Shown: positions 1-9,695, counted from the stretch's first letter. The stretch: DNA of 64,000 nucleotides from Chloroflexus sp. Y-396-1 (GCF_000516515.1 NZ_KI911784.1:4316633-4380632); one strand, 5' to 3'. Numbers and translations are program-made. The notes: generated by a model from the sequence alone, not told the origin.

Positions 1-807
1 CCCGCGGCGACCTCGACGGCGCCCTCGCCCTCTACCGGCAGTCCCTCGCCATCAAGGAACGCCTGGGCGATGTCAAAGGCAAGAGCGCCACCCTCCATAA
101 TATGGCGCACGTGCTGGTCACCCGCGGCGACCTCGACGGCGCCCTCGCCCTCTACCAGCAGTCCCTCGACCTTGATGAACGCCTGGGCGATGTCAAAGGC
201 AAGAGCGCCACCCTCCATAATATGGCGCACGTGCTGGTCACCCGCGGCGACCTCGACGGCGCCCTCGCCCTCTACCAGCAGTCCCTCGACCTTGATGAAC
301 GCCTGGGCGATGTCAAAGGCAAGAGCGCCACCCTCCACGCAATGGCGCACGTGCTGGTCACCCGCGGCGACCTCGACGGCGCCCTCGCCCTCTACCAGCA
401 GTCCCTCGCCATTAAGGAACGCCTGGGCGATGTCCAAGGCAAGAGCGCCACCCTCCACGCAATGGCGCACGTGCTGGTCACCCGCGGCGACCTCGACGGC
501 GCCCTCGCCCTCTACCAGCAGTCCCTCGCCATTAAGGAACGCCTGGGCGATGTCCAAGGCAAGAGCGCCACCCTCCACGCAATGGCGCACGTGCTGGTCA
601 CCCGCGGCGACCTCGACGGCGCCCTCGCCCTCTACCAGCAGTCCCTCGCCATTAAGGAACGCCTGGGCGATGTCAAAGGCAAGAGCGCCACCCTCCATAA
701 TATGGCGCACGTGCTGGTCACCCGCGGCGACCTCGACGGCGCCCTCGCCCTCTACCAGCAGTCCCTCGCCATTAAGGAACGCCTGGGCGATGTCAAAGGC
801 AAGAGCG
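1..807 (+). repeat. 120-bp coding tandem repeat (TPR units)
   Basis: The sequence repeats with an exact 120-bp period from the window edge to about 807. Copies differ at only a few positions: Q/R in the first unit, the DLDE versus AIKE codons, AAA versus CAA in the GDVK/GDVQ codon, and AATATG versus GCAATG at the unit joint. Such near-identity, including at third codon positions, indicates recent expansion or gene conversion. Confidence 0.95.
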
Positions 808-1343
808 TCACCCTGGTCATGATGGCACAGGTCCAGTTTATGCGCGGCGAACACGATCAGGCGCTGTGCAATGCCCGCGAGAGCCTGCGCCTGCTTGAGG
901 CAATGGGAGCGCAGCCTGATGCCGCAAAGGTAGCCGAGATTATTCAGCAGATGGAAGCGATGCGTCGCCAAGCAGTGCTGCCGACGCAGGGAGTTGAGGG
1001 TTCCGCACAGCTTGAGGAAGCGACAACGGCGCTGGCAGCGTTGCTTGAGCAGGTGTCGCCGGCGCAGCGCGCCGAGATGCAGGTGCTGCTTCAGGTTGCA
1101 CCGCTACTGATCGGCGCGGCGGCGCTGTTGAGTCGGGCAGATGCCGATGATGAACGCAAGGCACTCGCCGCAGTGTTAGCACAGGCCGCAGACCAGGCTG
1201 CTGCGGGTGAAGCTGCCGGTTCACCATGGCTAGCAGCAGCGGCGACGTTGCGCACGCTGGCCGGTTGGCTAAGCGGCGCGCCGGTTGATCTCGATGCGCT
1301 CGCTGAGCCATATCGCGGTCTGATGCGGCAGATGATGGAGTAA
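3..1343 (+). CDS. TPR-repeat protein, C-terminal part (5' truncated by window)
   Basis: The open frame runs in from the left edge, so the true start lies outside the window. About 6.7 consecutive 40-residue tetratricopeptide units are visible (key residues ...MAHVLVTRGDLDGALALYQ..., then LGDVKGKSATLH), followed by one diverged unit (MMAQVQFMRGEHDQA) and a helical, Ala-rich C-terminal region of about 140 residues with no recognised domain. TPR arrays of this kind are protein-interaction scaffolds; the partner cannot be read from the sequence. The repeats are nearly identical at DNA level, so the copy number is probably unstable. The frame ends at TAA 1341-1343, 44 nt before a small zinc-ribbon gene on the same strand, so the three genes up to 2010 may form an operon. 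The antisense and shifted frames here are artefacts of the repeat. Confidence 0.85.
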   Translation, partial: RGDLDGALALYRQSLAIKERLGDVKGKSATLHNMAHVLVTRGDLDGALALYQQSLDLDERLGDVKGKSATLHNMAHVLVTRGDLDGALALYQQSLDLDERLGDVKGKSATLHAMAHVLVTRGDLDGALALYQQSLAIKERLGDVQGKSATLHAMAHVLVTRGDLDGALALYQQSLAIKERLGDVQGKSATLHAMAHVLVTRGDLDGALALYQQSLAIKERLGDVKGKSATLHNMAHVLVTRGDLDGALALYQQSLAIKERLGDVKGKSVTLVMMAQVQFMRGEHDQALCNARESLRLLEAMGAQPDAAKVAEIIQQMEAMRRQAVLPTQGVEGSAQLEEATTALAALLEQVSPAQRAEMQVLLQVAPLLIGAAALLSRADADDERKALAAVLAQAADQAAAGEAAGSPWLAAAATLRTLAGWLSGAPVDLDALAEPYRGLMRQMME

Positions 1344-1387
1344 GGCCCAGCCGGGGGATTGGGAGGGGCGCGATAAGGAGAAGTGGC

Positions 1388-1576
1388 ATGAGTGACAGCG
1401 TGCGCTACGAATGTCCGAAATGCAAACACCTCAATATCTGGACCCGCGATGAGTTGTTGCAGCGTGGTCAACGGGTTATTTACCGCGCTGAAGAGACGAA
1501 CGAAGAAATCATCTTTAGCGTCCGTTGCAAAAATCGGTACTGTGACGAGCGGATGCGGATTGTGGTCAAGAAGTGA
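1388..1576 (+). CDS. Small zinc-ribbon protein
   Basis: A 62-residue protein with two cysteine pairs: CPKC near residue 9 and CKNRYC near residue 48. This spacing is typical of a zinc ribbon. The intervening segment is charged and no other domain fits in this length. A purine-rich Shine-Dalgarno (AAGGAGAAG, about 1375-1383) precedes the ATG. The stop codon overlaps the GTG start of the next gene (GTGA at 1573-1576), which suggests translational coupling. The function is unknown. Binding to nucleic acid or to a partner protein is possible, but nothing in the sequence decides between them. Confidence 0.75.
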   Translation: MSDSVRYECPKCKHLNIWTRDELLQRGQRVIYRAEETNEEIIFSVRCKNRYCDERMRIVVKK

Positions 1577-2010
1577 GGGACAGGATGCGGATCGCAGGCC
1601 CCGAGACATCTGAAGAGCGTGAGCTGCGCGAATGGTTTGCCGCTCAGGAGCGAGGAAATGTTGACCGGCTAGAAACCGGCGCTCAAACGATTATTCAGTT
1701 GGTAAGCGGGTTGTACGGTGTCCTGTTTGCCGTGCTGGCGTTGAACGATCAGCCAGCATACCTGCAAAACAGCGTCGTGCGCTGGGTCGGGAGCGCAGGA
1801 GTCTGTGTCTTTTTTGCCTCGCTGATTGCCGCCATGCTGGTGCTGGTGCCGCGACGGATGACCTATCAACACGATAATGTGACCGATATGGCGCGGGTGT
1901 ATCGTCAGTTGCAAGGGCGGAAAGCCACGTTGCTTCAAGTAGCTCAGATGACGTTTCTGCTCGGTATTGGATGTGTGATTACCGTGATCCTGGCGATTTT
2001 GTGGCAGTAG
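1573..2010 (+). CDS. Small membrane protein with three predicted TM segments
   Basis: 145 residues from a GTG that overlaps the preceding stop; an ATG four codons downstream (1585) is an alternative start. After a charged N-terminus come three hydrophobic segments: about residues 37-56 (beginning TIIQLVSGLYG), about 66-90 (beginning WVGSAGVCVFF) and about 115-143 at the C-terminus. I do not recognise a family. The overlap with the zinc-ribbon gene and the short distance to the TPR gene suggest that the three are co-transcribed, perhaps as a membrane-anchored scaffold, which is inference only. The frame ends at 2010, and a TATAAT-like hexamer at 2061-2066 then lies upstream of the next gene. 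Confidence 0.7.
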   Translation: MRDRMRIAGPETSEERELREWFAAQERGNVDRLETGAQTIIQLVSGLYGVLFAVLALNDQPAYLQNSVVRWVGSAGVCVFFASLIAAMLVLVPRRMTYQHDNVTDMARVYRQLQGRKATLLQVAQMTFLLGIGCVITVILAILWQ

Positions 2011-2097
2011 CGTAGCAATCATCTTTTGTGAACGCTCACCGCAGACCTCCGACAGTGTGCTATAATCGCGCCCGGCACCGATTGCCGGACATCGTGT

Positions 2098-5000
2098 ATG
2101 GAACAGATCATTGTCGGGATTCTGCTTTTACCGTTGCTGATCTATGCCCCAGGATGGGCGTTAACCACAGCCGTACTTGCGTCTGGCTGTGATGATGGCC
2201 TTGAATGCCATTTTGAACGTTGTCTGATCAGCGCGCTCTGGAGCGGTTGGCTGGCCCTGGCGCTGGGAAGTCTGGGGATATTTTCGCTCTGGTTACATCT
2301 GGGCATCACATTAGTCGGCACTGCCATGCTGTACTGGCTGGGTCGCCGTCGGTCAGCGCGACCAGCGGCATCGCTGTCTATACCCACGGCGCTAGTCTGG
2401 CTACCGACGCTACTCATCCTCGCCTTACTGGTTTCTCGTCCCTTTGAGGTTATCCTAGGAGTACGTGATGCAGGCGTCTATGCGGTGACGGGCTTTGCAA
2501 TGGCCCGCACCGGTAGCATTGTGCAATACGATGCAGTGGTTGCCGAATTGGGGCAGGCTGTTCAGTCGGCAGAACCGACGATTCGTGAACCGGCAGCGCA
2601 GGCGATCAGTAATCTCATGATCGGGCAGGCACGTGATCGCTACATCGCCACCCGCTTACGCGCCGCCGGTTTTCTCATCAATGAGGGAGATCTGGCACAC
2701 GGCCGGGTTGTACCCCAGGGCTTTCACCTCTTTCCGGCCTGGATCGGCTTGCTCACCGCTGCCGGTGGGCCGTGGTTTGGCTTGTCCGCAACCGGTCTGC
2801 TCGGCATCCTCGGCATGTGGAGTGTCGGTATGATCGGTCGTCGTCTGGCCGGGCCGTGGGTAGGCTGGCTCGGTATGGTGCTACTCGGCCTGAACGCAGT
2901 GCAGGTCTGGTTTGCCCGTTACTCGACTGCCGAGACGACGGCCCAATGCCTGACCTGGGGTGGGTTGTATCTGTTTGCGAAATTTAATGATCGCACGCTC
3001 CCATCCGCTTCACGGCTGACGTATGCAGCGCTGGCCGGAATTGCCTTCGGGCAAGTTGCCCTTACCCGCATCGACTTCTTCTTACTGGCGCCGGCGGTGC
3101 TTTATCTAGCGTATTGTTGGCTTAGCCGACGCTGGCGGGGTGAGCAGACGGCTCTCGCACTAGGCATGGCAGGCATGCTGATACACGCAACGCTGCACAT
3201 TATCTTTATCGCCCGTGCCTACTTTTTCGATACCGGCTTTGCCCGCTTTCAAGACTTTGCCCTGACTTCACTGATTGCCTTACCGTTTCTCACGCCGGCG
3301 GTACGCGATTCCTACTTCAACTCGAAGTTCAGTTCGCTTGACGATCCATGGCGGATTTGGATCGAACTGGCATTGCTGGGAATGGTGCTCGTGGCAATGT
3401 TGGTGATCCGCTCTCGGCGCTGGATTCTGCCGATTGAAAACTGGATTGTCGCGCATCGCTTGGGCTGGCAACGGGCTATCGCCATTGGACTCCTACTGCT
3501 CAGTGGATGGGCGTATTTCGTGCGGCCTCAGATCATCGATGCCGACCTACTCTTTAATACTCGTGGTGGTTGGAATGATCCGTTGGCCCGTGATCCAGAG
3601 TTAGTAGCCGGCGATGTGCGGCGGGGGGTGATGACACCGACCGAGGCCCGTTTGCAGGCCGGAGTTGTATTACGGGGCCGCCCCTGGGAAGCCGAGCCTG
3701 ATTTGACGGCCACTGCGGCACTACGGGCCGAACTGATGGCGAGCCGTGGGCCATGGCAAGGGCCATTTTCAAACCAGACTCTCAACTGGCTGCGGATTCA
3801 GGGATACGTCGGTGCACCGATCCGGCTCCCGTTAGTACTGTACTACCAGGAATACAGTACAATGACCTGGTGGCAACGCTTGATAGCCGACCCCAGCACC
3901 TTCACCAGCGAACCTGCTCCGGTACAACCAAAAGAACTGATCCCGCTGGCCGGTCTGGTACGTGTCGGCTGGTACCTCTCGCCGCTCGGTGTTGTGCTGG
4001 CTGCCATCGGCTTTGCCCTCTGGTGGCGGCGCGATCTGAATGCAGCCAGTTGGCTCATGCTCACCGTTGGCTTGCTCGGCAGTTTCTTCTACCTGCGTCA
4101 GACCTACGGTACCTCGGAACAGACCTACATCTACATTCTGCGCCGCTTCGTTCCGATTGCATATCCAATCTTCGCCCTGAGCGCCGCGTATGCCCTGGCT
4201 GCGCTGGCCGGTGCGTGGCGTCGCCGGCCCACTGCCAGCACCTGGCGTCGGGGTTTGGCAGCCGGGCTAGCCGGATTGCTGGTGCTGTTTCTGGGGTGGA
4301 CGGGACGTTACTACTTTGGTCATACCGAATACGCCGGAGCGCTGCAACAGGTAGCTGCCGTTGCCGACCATTTCACTCCCGAACGCGACATCGTGCTCTT
4401 ACGCGGTGGCGCACCGGTCTACAGCGATGCGCGTGATGTGCCCGACTTGCTGGCAACGCCACTCCGCTTCATGCACGGCATCAATGCGTTTACCGTGAAA
4501 AGCGTGGCGACCGCACCGTATGCCGCTCTGCTGGCCGAACAGGTAAGGCGCTGGCAAGCCGACGGTCGCACCGTTTACCTAATGCTTAGCGCGAGTGGCG
4601 GCAATCTGGCCTTACCCGGCTTTCGGCTCACACCGATTGACAACGTATCGCTCGATCTGGCCGAATTCGAGCAATTAACCGATCAGAAACCGCAGAACGT
4701 CTCACAACTGACTCTCCCCTTCGCCATCTATCGGCTCGACTCCATCACCGAACCACTGATAGCGACCATTGCTCCGCCCTACACTCCGACCGCCTTCGCC
4801 GCCCAGGTAAGTGGTTTTTATCGCCCTGAACAGGATAGGAGTGGTTACCAGTATAGTTGGAGTAACGGCGAAGCGATCATCCGCCTGCCCTGGCGCCATC
4901 CCGCTGCTGCGCAGACCATTTTTATCGAAGCGGCTGGCGGTCTCCGCCCGTCTCATCTTGGGCCGGCAACCCTCTGTGTTAGCGCCCAGGTAGAAGAGAC

Positions 5001-5235
5001 GCTCTGGCCAACGACCAGCACCGCTCACGTCGAATTGGGATGTTTCCAGCTCACCGAGCAACCGACAACCGTGCAGGTTACGCTCGATCCAAACATATTA
5101 CCACCCGCTCCTGGCGGCGCACTCCTGCTTCATCTCACCGGTCCAGCCTGGATTCCGGCTGCTGAAGACCCCCGGCAGAATGACCGGCGGGTACTGCACG
5201 TACAGGTGGGGAGAATATGGAGTACGTCCCCCTGA
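2098..5235 (+). CDS. Large polytopic membrane protein, GT-C glycosyltransferase-like
   Basis: 1045 residues with a dozen or more hydrophobic segments spread over roughly residues 1-740, followed by a soluble C-terminal part of about 300 residues. The overall plan (many TM helices, an Arg/Asp-containing loop after TM3 beginning LGVRDAGVY, and a C-terminal periplasmic domain) resembles GT-C fold, dolichyl-phosphate-mannose-mannosyltransferase-like proteins common in Chloroflexota. I see no unambiguous catalytic signature, so the enzymatic role is inferred. A TATAAT hexamer at 2061-2066 fits a promoter, although no good -35 is visible. The gene is convergent with the ABC ATPase at 5275, 39 nt away, with no obvious terminator between them. 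Confidence 0.7.
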   Translation: MEQIIVGILLLPLLIYAPGWALTTAVLASGCDDGLECHFERCLISALWSGWLALALGSLGIFSLWLHLGITLVGTAMLYWLGRRRSARPAASLSIPTALVWLPTLLILALLVSRPFEVILGVRDAGVYAVTGFAMARTGSIVQYDAVVAELGQAVQSAEPTIREPAAQAISNLMIGQARDRYIATRLRAAGFLINEGDLAHGRVVPQGFHLFPAWIGLLTAAGGPWFGLSATGLLGILGMWSVGMIGRRLAGPWVGWLGMVLLGLNAVQVWFARYSTAETTAQCLTWGGLYLFAKFNDRTLPSASRLTYAALAGIAFGQVALTRIDFFLLAPAVLYLAYCWLSRRWRGEQTALALGMAGMLIHATLHIIFIARAYFFDTGFARFQDFALTSLIALPFLTPAVRDSYFNSKFSSLDDPWRIWIELALLGMVLVAMLVIRSRRWILPIENWIVAHRLGWQRAIAIGLLLLSGWAYFVRPQIIDADLLFNTRGGWNDPLARDPELVAGDVRRGVMTPTEARLQAGVVLRGRPWEAEPDLTATAALRAELMASRGPWQGPFSNQTLNWLRIQGYVGAPIRLPLVLYYQEYSTMTWWQRLIADPSTFTSEPAPVQPKELIPLAGLVRVGWYLSPLGVVLAAIGFALWWRRDLNAASWLMLTVGLLGSFFYLRQTYGTSEQTYIYILRRFVPIAYPIFALSAAYALAALAGAWRRRPTASTWRRGLAAGLAGLLVLFLGWTGRYYFGHTEYAGALQQVAAVADHFTPERDIVLLRGGAPVYSDARDVPDLLATPLRFMHGINAFTVKSVATAPYAALLAEQVRRWQADGRTVYLMLSASGGNLALPGFRLTPIDNVSLDLAEFEQLTDQKPQNVSQLTLPFAIYRLDSITEPLIATIAPPYTPTAFAAQVSGFYRPEQDRSGYQYSWSNGEAIIRLPWRHPAAAQTIFIEAAGGLRPSHLGPATLCVSAQVEETLWPTTSTAHVELGCFQLTEQPTTVQVTLDPNILPPAPGGALLLHLTGPAWIPAAEDPRQNDRRVLHVQVGRIWSTSP

Positions 5236-5274
5236 TCCCTCGCGTTGCCAGCGGTAGATACGCGCAACCCGGCA

Positions 5275-6585
5275 CTACGCCGTCGCTACCGGCGTTTCCA
5301 GGAAGAAGCGACCTTCGGCATCATCGTAGGCAAACAGTTCGGCGTAGCGTCCCCACTCTAGGGCAATATCGAGCTGACGTTCAGCGATTTCGGGCGGAAA
5401 TTCTGGTTCCAACGCCGTTAATAATACTTCCCAACGAAGTGATTGATTATCGGCAGCCGCGATCATACGTAGCATCCAGCGGAAGAAGGGAAGCCGACGT
5501 AAGCGCGAAGCAAAGATTTCCTTACGGGCTTGAATACTCGCTTCGGCAAACGCTTCACCGAGTGGGGTGAGAATGAGATTCCCGTTCTCGATGCGGGCAA
5601 AACCGAGCAACTCAGCCGCCTCGATCAACGGTAAAAGCTGATCGAGGTCTAACCCCAATTCGTCTTGCAACTGCACAATCGGATCACGTTCATATTCAGT
5701 AGCATTCGCTTGTTCAAGCAAACCGGCCAGCGCCGTCACCGATGCAGGTGGCAGTAAGCGGGTCTGGCCATTTTGCCCTGGCTCGGTACCGTACTCAATC
5801 GCCTCGGGCTGAGTCTGCCCGGCCAATACTGCGTAAACCCGTGAGACAATCGCCGCAAATGCATCTGATTTTCGGTCACGCGGATGCGGAAGATTCACCG
5901 GTACCTCGGCGATAATCCGTCCTGGGTTCTTATCCATGACGACAATTCGGTCGGCCATAAAGACCGCCTCTTCAATATGATGACTGACCATCAGGACAGC
6001 GCGAATCTTCAGACTCCCTCCCGTCCACAGTTCTAAGACCTCGCCGCGGAGGGTCTCGGCGCTCAATACGTCAAGCGCGCTAAATGGTTCATCGAGACAG
6101 AGCAGTTCAGGATCAACGGCCAGTGCTCGTGCGATCCCAACTTTCTGGCGCATACCACCAGAAAGCTCGCGGGGATACGCCTGCTCGAAGCCATCAAGCC
6201 CAACCAGATCGATCAACTCGACCGCACGTTTTCGCGCTTCGTCTTGGGAAAATCCTCGTGCCCGGAGGGCGACAGCAACGTTTTCCTCGACGGTCAGCCA
6301 CGGAAAGAGAGCGAAAGTCTGAAAGACAATCGTCGCATACGGATTCACGCCGTTTAACGTTTTGCCACGGTAGCGCACCAAACCCTCAGTTGGCCGATTC
6401 AACCCGGTAATGATCCGCAACAACGTGCTCTTGCCACATCCTGAAGGGCCAAGGAGGGCAACGAACTCGCCTTCAGAAATGACGAGATTCACATCCTGGA
6501 TGGCGGTGAACTGGCGCTCACCGCGTCCGTACCGTTGTGTCACCCCCAAAAGCTCAACCAGTGGTCTCGTTTGTTTATGCTGCAT
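5275..6585 (-). CDS. ABC transporter ATP-binding protein with C-terminal AAA-associated domain
   Basis: 436 residues. The ABC ATPase core occupies residues 1-260: Walker A GPSGCGKST (46-54), Q-loop near 89, signature LSGGMRQ (141-147), Walker B LLCLDEP (161-167), H-loop in VSHHIEEA. It is of the nitrate/sulfonate/taurine (NitT/TauT) import class. The extra 170 residues resemble the C-terminal AAA-associated domain seen in a subset of these ATPases, a region of unknown role. It is the last gene of a minus-strand operon, 17 nt after the two-domain permease and downstream of mgtE. No substrate-binding protein is encoded nearby, so substrate and direction are open; the shared transcript with mgtE points towards Mg2+ or another ion rather than nitrate. 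Confidence 0.88.
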   Translation of the reverse strand: MQHKQTRPLVELLGVTQRYGRGERQFTAIQDVNLVISEGEFVALLGPSGCGKSTLLRIITGLNRPTEGLVRYRGKTLNGVNPYATIVFQTFALFPWLTVEENVAVALRARGFSQDEARKRAVELIDLVGLDGFEQAYPRELSGGMRQKVGIARALAVDPELLCLDEPFSALDVLSAETLRGEVLELWTGGSLKIRAVLMVSHHIEEAVFMADRIVVMDKNPGRIIAEVPVNLPHPRDRKSDAFAAIVSRVYAVLAGQTQPEAIEYGTEPGQNGQTRLLPPASVTALAGLLEQANATEYERDPIVQLQDELGLDLDQLLPLIEAAELLGFARIENGNLILTPLGEAFAEASIQARKEIFASRLRRLPFFRWMLRMIAAADNQSLRWEVLLTALEPEFPPEIAERQLDIALEWGRYAELFAYDDAEGRFFLETPVATA

Positions 6586-6602
6586 AAATTTTCCCTATCA
6601 GA

Positions 6603-8318
6603 CTACTCCATACGATACCGTGTTTCGGCCAGACGATAGAGCCGACGCCAGAAGAGCCGATTAATTGCCACGACAACAATAACCATCACAAGGGTCGCAG
6701 CAAACAAACCGGCGAAATCACCTGCCGCCGTCGCTGCGGCGATCTGTGCCCCAATGCCGATCGTCTGGTACGTTTGCTGATTAAACACAACGTATTCCGC
6801 CACAATACTGGCATTCCAGGCGCCACCACTGGCCGTAATCAGACCGGTGACAAGCGAGGGGAAGAGAGCGGGGAGGATGAGGGTTCGCCATCGTTCCCAG
6901 CCGTGCAACTGCAAAAGTTCCGTAGTGAAGCGCAAATCTTGCGGAATAGCCGAAGCACCGGCAATCACGTTAAACAGAATGTACCATTGTGTTCCTAACA
7001 ACATCAACAACACCGCAGCAATATTCAACCCGCCGGGAATGGTCAGAAAGACCAGAACAAGCACTGGAAAGAGCGCTGTGGCCGGGATCGAAGCGGCAAT
7101 CTGAACAACCGGTTGCAACACGGCAGCAATTGCGGGACGGGTGCCAATCAACACACCAACCGGTACCGTCCAGAGCAATGCCAGGATCATCGCGAATATC
7201 ACCCGCATCATCGTTGCCCCGACACTCAGGGCAATCGTTGCCCACTGTTCTAACGGTACCCTAAGCAACAGTTGGCCACCGCTGAAAACACCCCATCCGA
7301 TCAGCACAACGCTGATCACAAACGCAAGCCATTCCATTGGTGAAGATTTCTCTGTGCCACTCAGGTATGGATCAGCAGCCGGTCGGCGACCAAACCAAGC
7401 GAGCAGGGTATCGTTGAGACGACCGATCATTTGACCAAACCAGGCTGCTAGCTTTGAGCCGCTCAGTAGATCGTACAACCACGACCGGTTTTCATCATCC
7501 CGTTCAACCAACTCAATCCGAAATTGACCGGCCCAGACGAGCAGTGGACGCCAGATGAGCTGATCAAGCAGTACAATCACCACAATGAGCGTCAGCAATC
7601 CCCAGGCGATATTGTATACATCACCAGCATCAGCAGCCGTTTGTAAGAACGCTCCCAGGCCCGGCAAACGAAAGTCACGTTCACCGAGCGTAAAAATTTC
7701 GGCTGCCATTAGGAAAAACCAGCCACCGGCCCAACTCATCATACTGTTCCAGATGAGCGCGAGCGCGCCGAAGGGAAATTCAAGCGTCGTAAAACGCTGC
7801 CAGCGTGAAAAGCGAAAGATACTGCTCGCTTCACGTAACTCACGCGGAATCGTCGTCAATGACTGATACCAGGCGAAGGTCATATTCCAGACCTGGCTGG
7901 TAAAAATGAGGACGATTGCTGTCAGTTCGACTGCCCACGCCTCGGGTAAAATTGCACTCAGACCGAGCAGCACAACCGGTAAAAAGGAGAGAATCGGTAC
8001 ACTTTGCAGAACATCAAGTAACGGTATCAATACACGCTCGGCGCGGGCATTGTAAGCAGCAATGTAGCCATAGACCATCGTAAACAGGAACGACAGACTG
8101 TACGCAACTGCCATGCGCCCAACCGAACGAAGGGCATAAAACGGCAACGCACTAAGCGATAGACTGATGTCCGGCCCCTGTACAGTTGCCGGTGCACGTT
8201 CGGCAATCCCAATCACCAATGCCAGTAGACCAATGATGGTCAACAACAACCAGAGATCGGCGCGTGTCAGTGGTGGTCGCGCCGGTAATTCTGGTGTAAA
8301 TACGCGAGGTTTAAACAT
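6603..8318 (-). CDS. ABC transporter permease, two fused BPD_transp_1 domains
   Basis: 571 residues holding two tandem membrane domains of the binding-protein-dependent permease type: one at about residues 70-260 and the other at about 350-560, each with its EAA-like cytoplasmic loop (RELREASSIFRFSRWQRF in the first, PQDLRFTTELLQLHGWERWR in the second). A single polypeptide therefore supplies both transmembrane halves. It lies 18 nt after mgtE and 17 nt before the ATPase, so the three are one operon. NitT/TauT permeases are the nearest general class. The missing solute-binding protein and the mgtE partner make a nitrate role doubtful. The Shine-Dalgarno before the ATG at 8318 is weak, so translation may be coupled to mgtE. 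Confidence 0.87.
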   Translation of the reverse strand: MFKPRVFTPELPARPPLTRADLWLLLTIIGLLALVIGIAERAPATVQGPDISLSLSALPFYALRSVGRMAVAYSLSFLFTMVYGYIAAYNARAERVLIPLLDVLQSVPILSFLPVVLLGLSAILPEAWAVELTAIVLIFTSQVWNMTFAWYQSLTTIPRELREASSIFRFSRWQRFTTLEFPFGALALIWNSMMSWAGGWFFLMAAEIFTLGERDFRLPGLGAFLQTAADAGDVYNIAWGLLTLIVVIVLLDQLIWRPLLVWAGQFRIELVERDDENRSWLYDLLSGSKLAAWFGQMIGRLNDTLLAWFGRRPAADPYLSGTEKSSPMEWLAFVISVVLIGWGVFSGGQLLLRVPLEQWATIALSVGATMMRVIFAMILALLWTVPVGVLIGTRPAIAAVLQPVVQIAASIPATALFPVLVLVFLTIPGGLNIAAVLLMLLGTQWYILFNVIAGASAIPQDLRFTTELLQLHGWERWRTLILPALFPSLVTGLITASGGAWNASIVAEYVVFNQQTYQTIGIGAQIAAATAAGDFAGLFAATLVMVIVVVAINRLFWRRLYRLAETRYRME

Positions 8319-8336
8319 AGCCGTATTTGTCTTCTG

Positions 8337-9695
8337 TTAATCTATCTCGATGCCAAGCAGCCAGGTTGCCAGTGAAAAGTAGATCAATACCCCACCAATA
8401 TCCGACAGCGAGGTCACTAACGGGCCGCTCGCGGTTGCGGGATCAAGCCTCAGCTGTCGCAGGAGAAATGGGAGTGACATCCCGATCAGACTCCCCATTA
8501 AAACCAGGACCAGCATAGTCAGCGAGACAACACCGGCCACCTGCCAGCCCACGCGAATCACGGCTAAGAAGCCAACGGAAAGCGCCATCGCACTCCCCAG
8601 CAGGAATGCGACCAACAACTCTTTTGCCAACAAACGCCACCAGTCACCCGATTCGACGTCACCAGTTGCTAGAGCGCGCACAGTGAGCGTCGCCGATTGC
8701 GAACCTGCATTCCCTGCACTCCCGATCAGCAATGGCAGAAAAAAGACCAGTGAGACCACAGCGGCGATGGTCTCTTCAAACGCAGCGATAGCTGCACCCG
8801 AAAAGACGTTGACAAAGACGAGTGCTACCAGCCAGGGTACCCGCTTCTGCACCAGTTCGAGAATCGGTGTTTCCAGATAACTACCACGGAGCGGTTCAAC
8901 AGCCGCGCTACGGTAGAAGTCTTCAGTAACTTCTTCTTCGGCCACGTCGATCAGATCGTCGAAGGTCACAATTCCCACCAACACTCCATCTGAATCGACG
9001 ACCGGCAGGGCCGGCAGGCTATAGCGGCGCAACGCTTCAACGGCCCGTTCACGATCATCAAACGCCGACAATACGACATAGCTCTCGTCCATCAGACTCC
9101 GGACGGTTTGGGTCGGCTCAGCCAGAATAAACCGGCGCAATTCAATTGCGTCAAGCAGGCGCCACTTCTCATCGGTGACGTAGATGACATCAATCGTCTC
9201 GCTATCCCTTCCTCGCAACCGAATGTGCTCAAGCGCCTGTGCAATCGTCCAATTCGGGCGCACAGCCACATAGTCCGGGGTCATCAAACGTCCGACACTC
9301 TCCTCAGGATAGCCGAGCAATTGGCGCGCCTCTTTCAAGTCGTGCGGACTGAGCAGGTTGAGCAGCTTCTGCGTCACTTGACCAGGCAACTCCTCGAACA
9401 ACTGCGTGCGATCATCAGGGCTGAGATTGGCGAGGAGCAGCTTGGTCTCTTCCTGGCTCAGACTGGTCAGCAACTCGTACTGATCATCGTGCTCAAGGTA
9501 CGAAAAGACTTCACCGGCCAGAGTACGGGGTAAGACGCGAAACACGAGCATGCGTTCAGCAGCCGAAAGCTCACGGAGAAGATCAGCGACTTCCGGTGCA
9601 GGCCAGCGCGAAAGCTGCTCACGCAGATCGAGCCAGCGCTGTTCGGCAATCAGTGCCTGGACCTCATCAAGGCGGGGAGTTGGGAATGTGGTCAT
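8337..9695 (-). CDS. mgtE: Magnesium transporter MgtE
   Basis: 452 residues with the full MgtE plan. A helical N-terminal domain (about 1-130) contains the superhelical repeat segment VADLLRELSAAERMLVFRVL. A CBS-domain pair follows (about 135-255; MTPDYVAVRPNWTIAQAL and LPVVDSDGVLVGIVTFDDLIDV). A five-helix membrane domain (about 285-450) carries the pore-lining motif region GNAGSQSATLTVRAL. Family knowledge: MgtE is a Mg2+-gated channel that closes when the CBS and N domains bind Mg2+. The ATG has a strong Shine-Dalgarno (GGGGGTG). Upstream lies a roughly 350-nt leader with a consensus promoter and an intrinsic terminator, so expression is probably controlled by transcription attenuation. 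It is the first gene of the mgtE-permease-ATPase operon. Confidence 0.95.
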   Translation of the reverse strand: MTTFPTPRLDEVQALIAEQRWLDLREQLSRWPAPEVADLLRELSAAERMLVFRVLPRTLAGEVFSYLEHDDQYELLTSLSQEETKLLLANLSPDDRTQLFEELPGQVTQKLLNLLSPHDLKEARQLLGYPEESVGRLMTPDYVAVRPNWTIAQALEHIRLRGRDSETIDVIYVTDEKWRLLDAIELRRFILAEPTQTVRSLMDESYVVLSAFDDRERAVEALRRYSLPALPVVDSDGVLVGIVTFDDLIDVAEEEVTEDFYRSAAVEPLRGSYLETPILELVQKRVPWLVALVFVNVFSGAAIAAFEETIAAVVSLVFFLPLLIGSAGNAGSQSATLTVRALATGDVESGDWWRLLAKELLVAFLLGSAMALSVGFLAVIRVGWQVAGVVSLTMLVLVLMGSLIGMSLPFLLRQLRLDPATASGPLVTSLSDIGGVLIYFSLATWLLGIEID

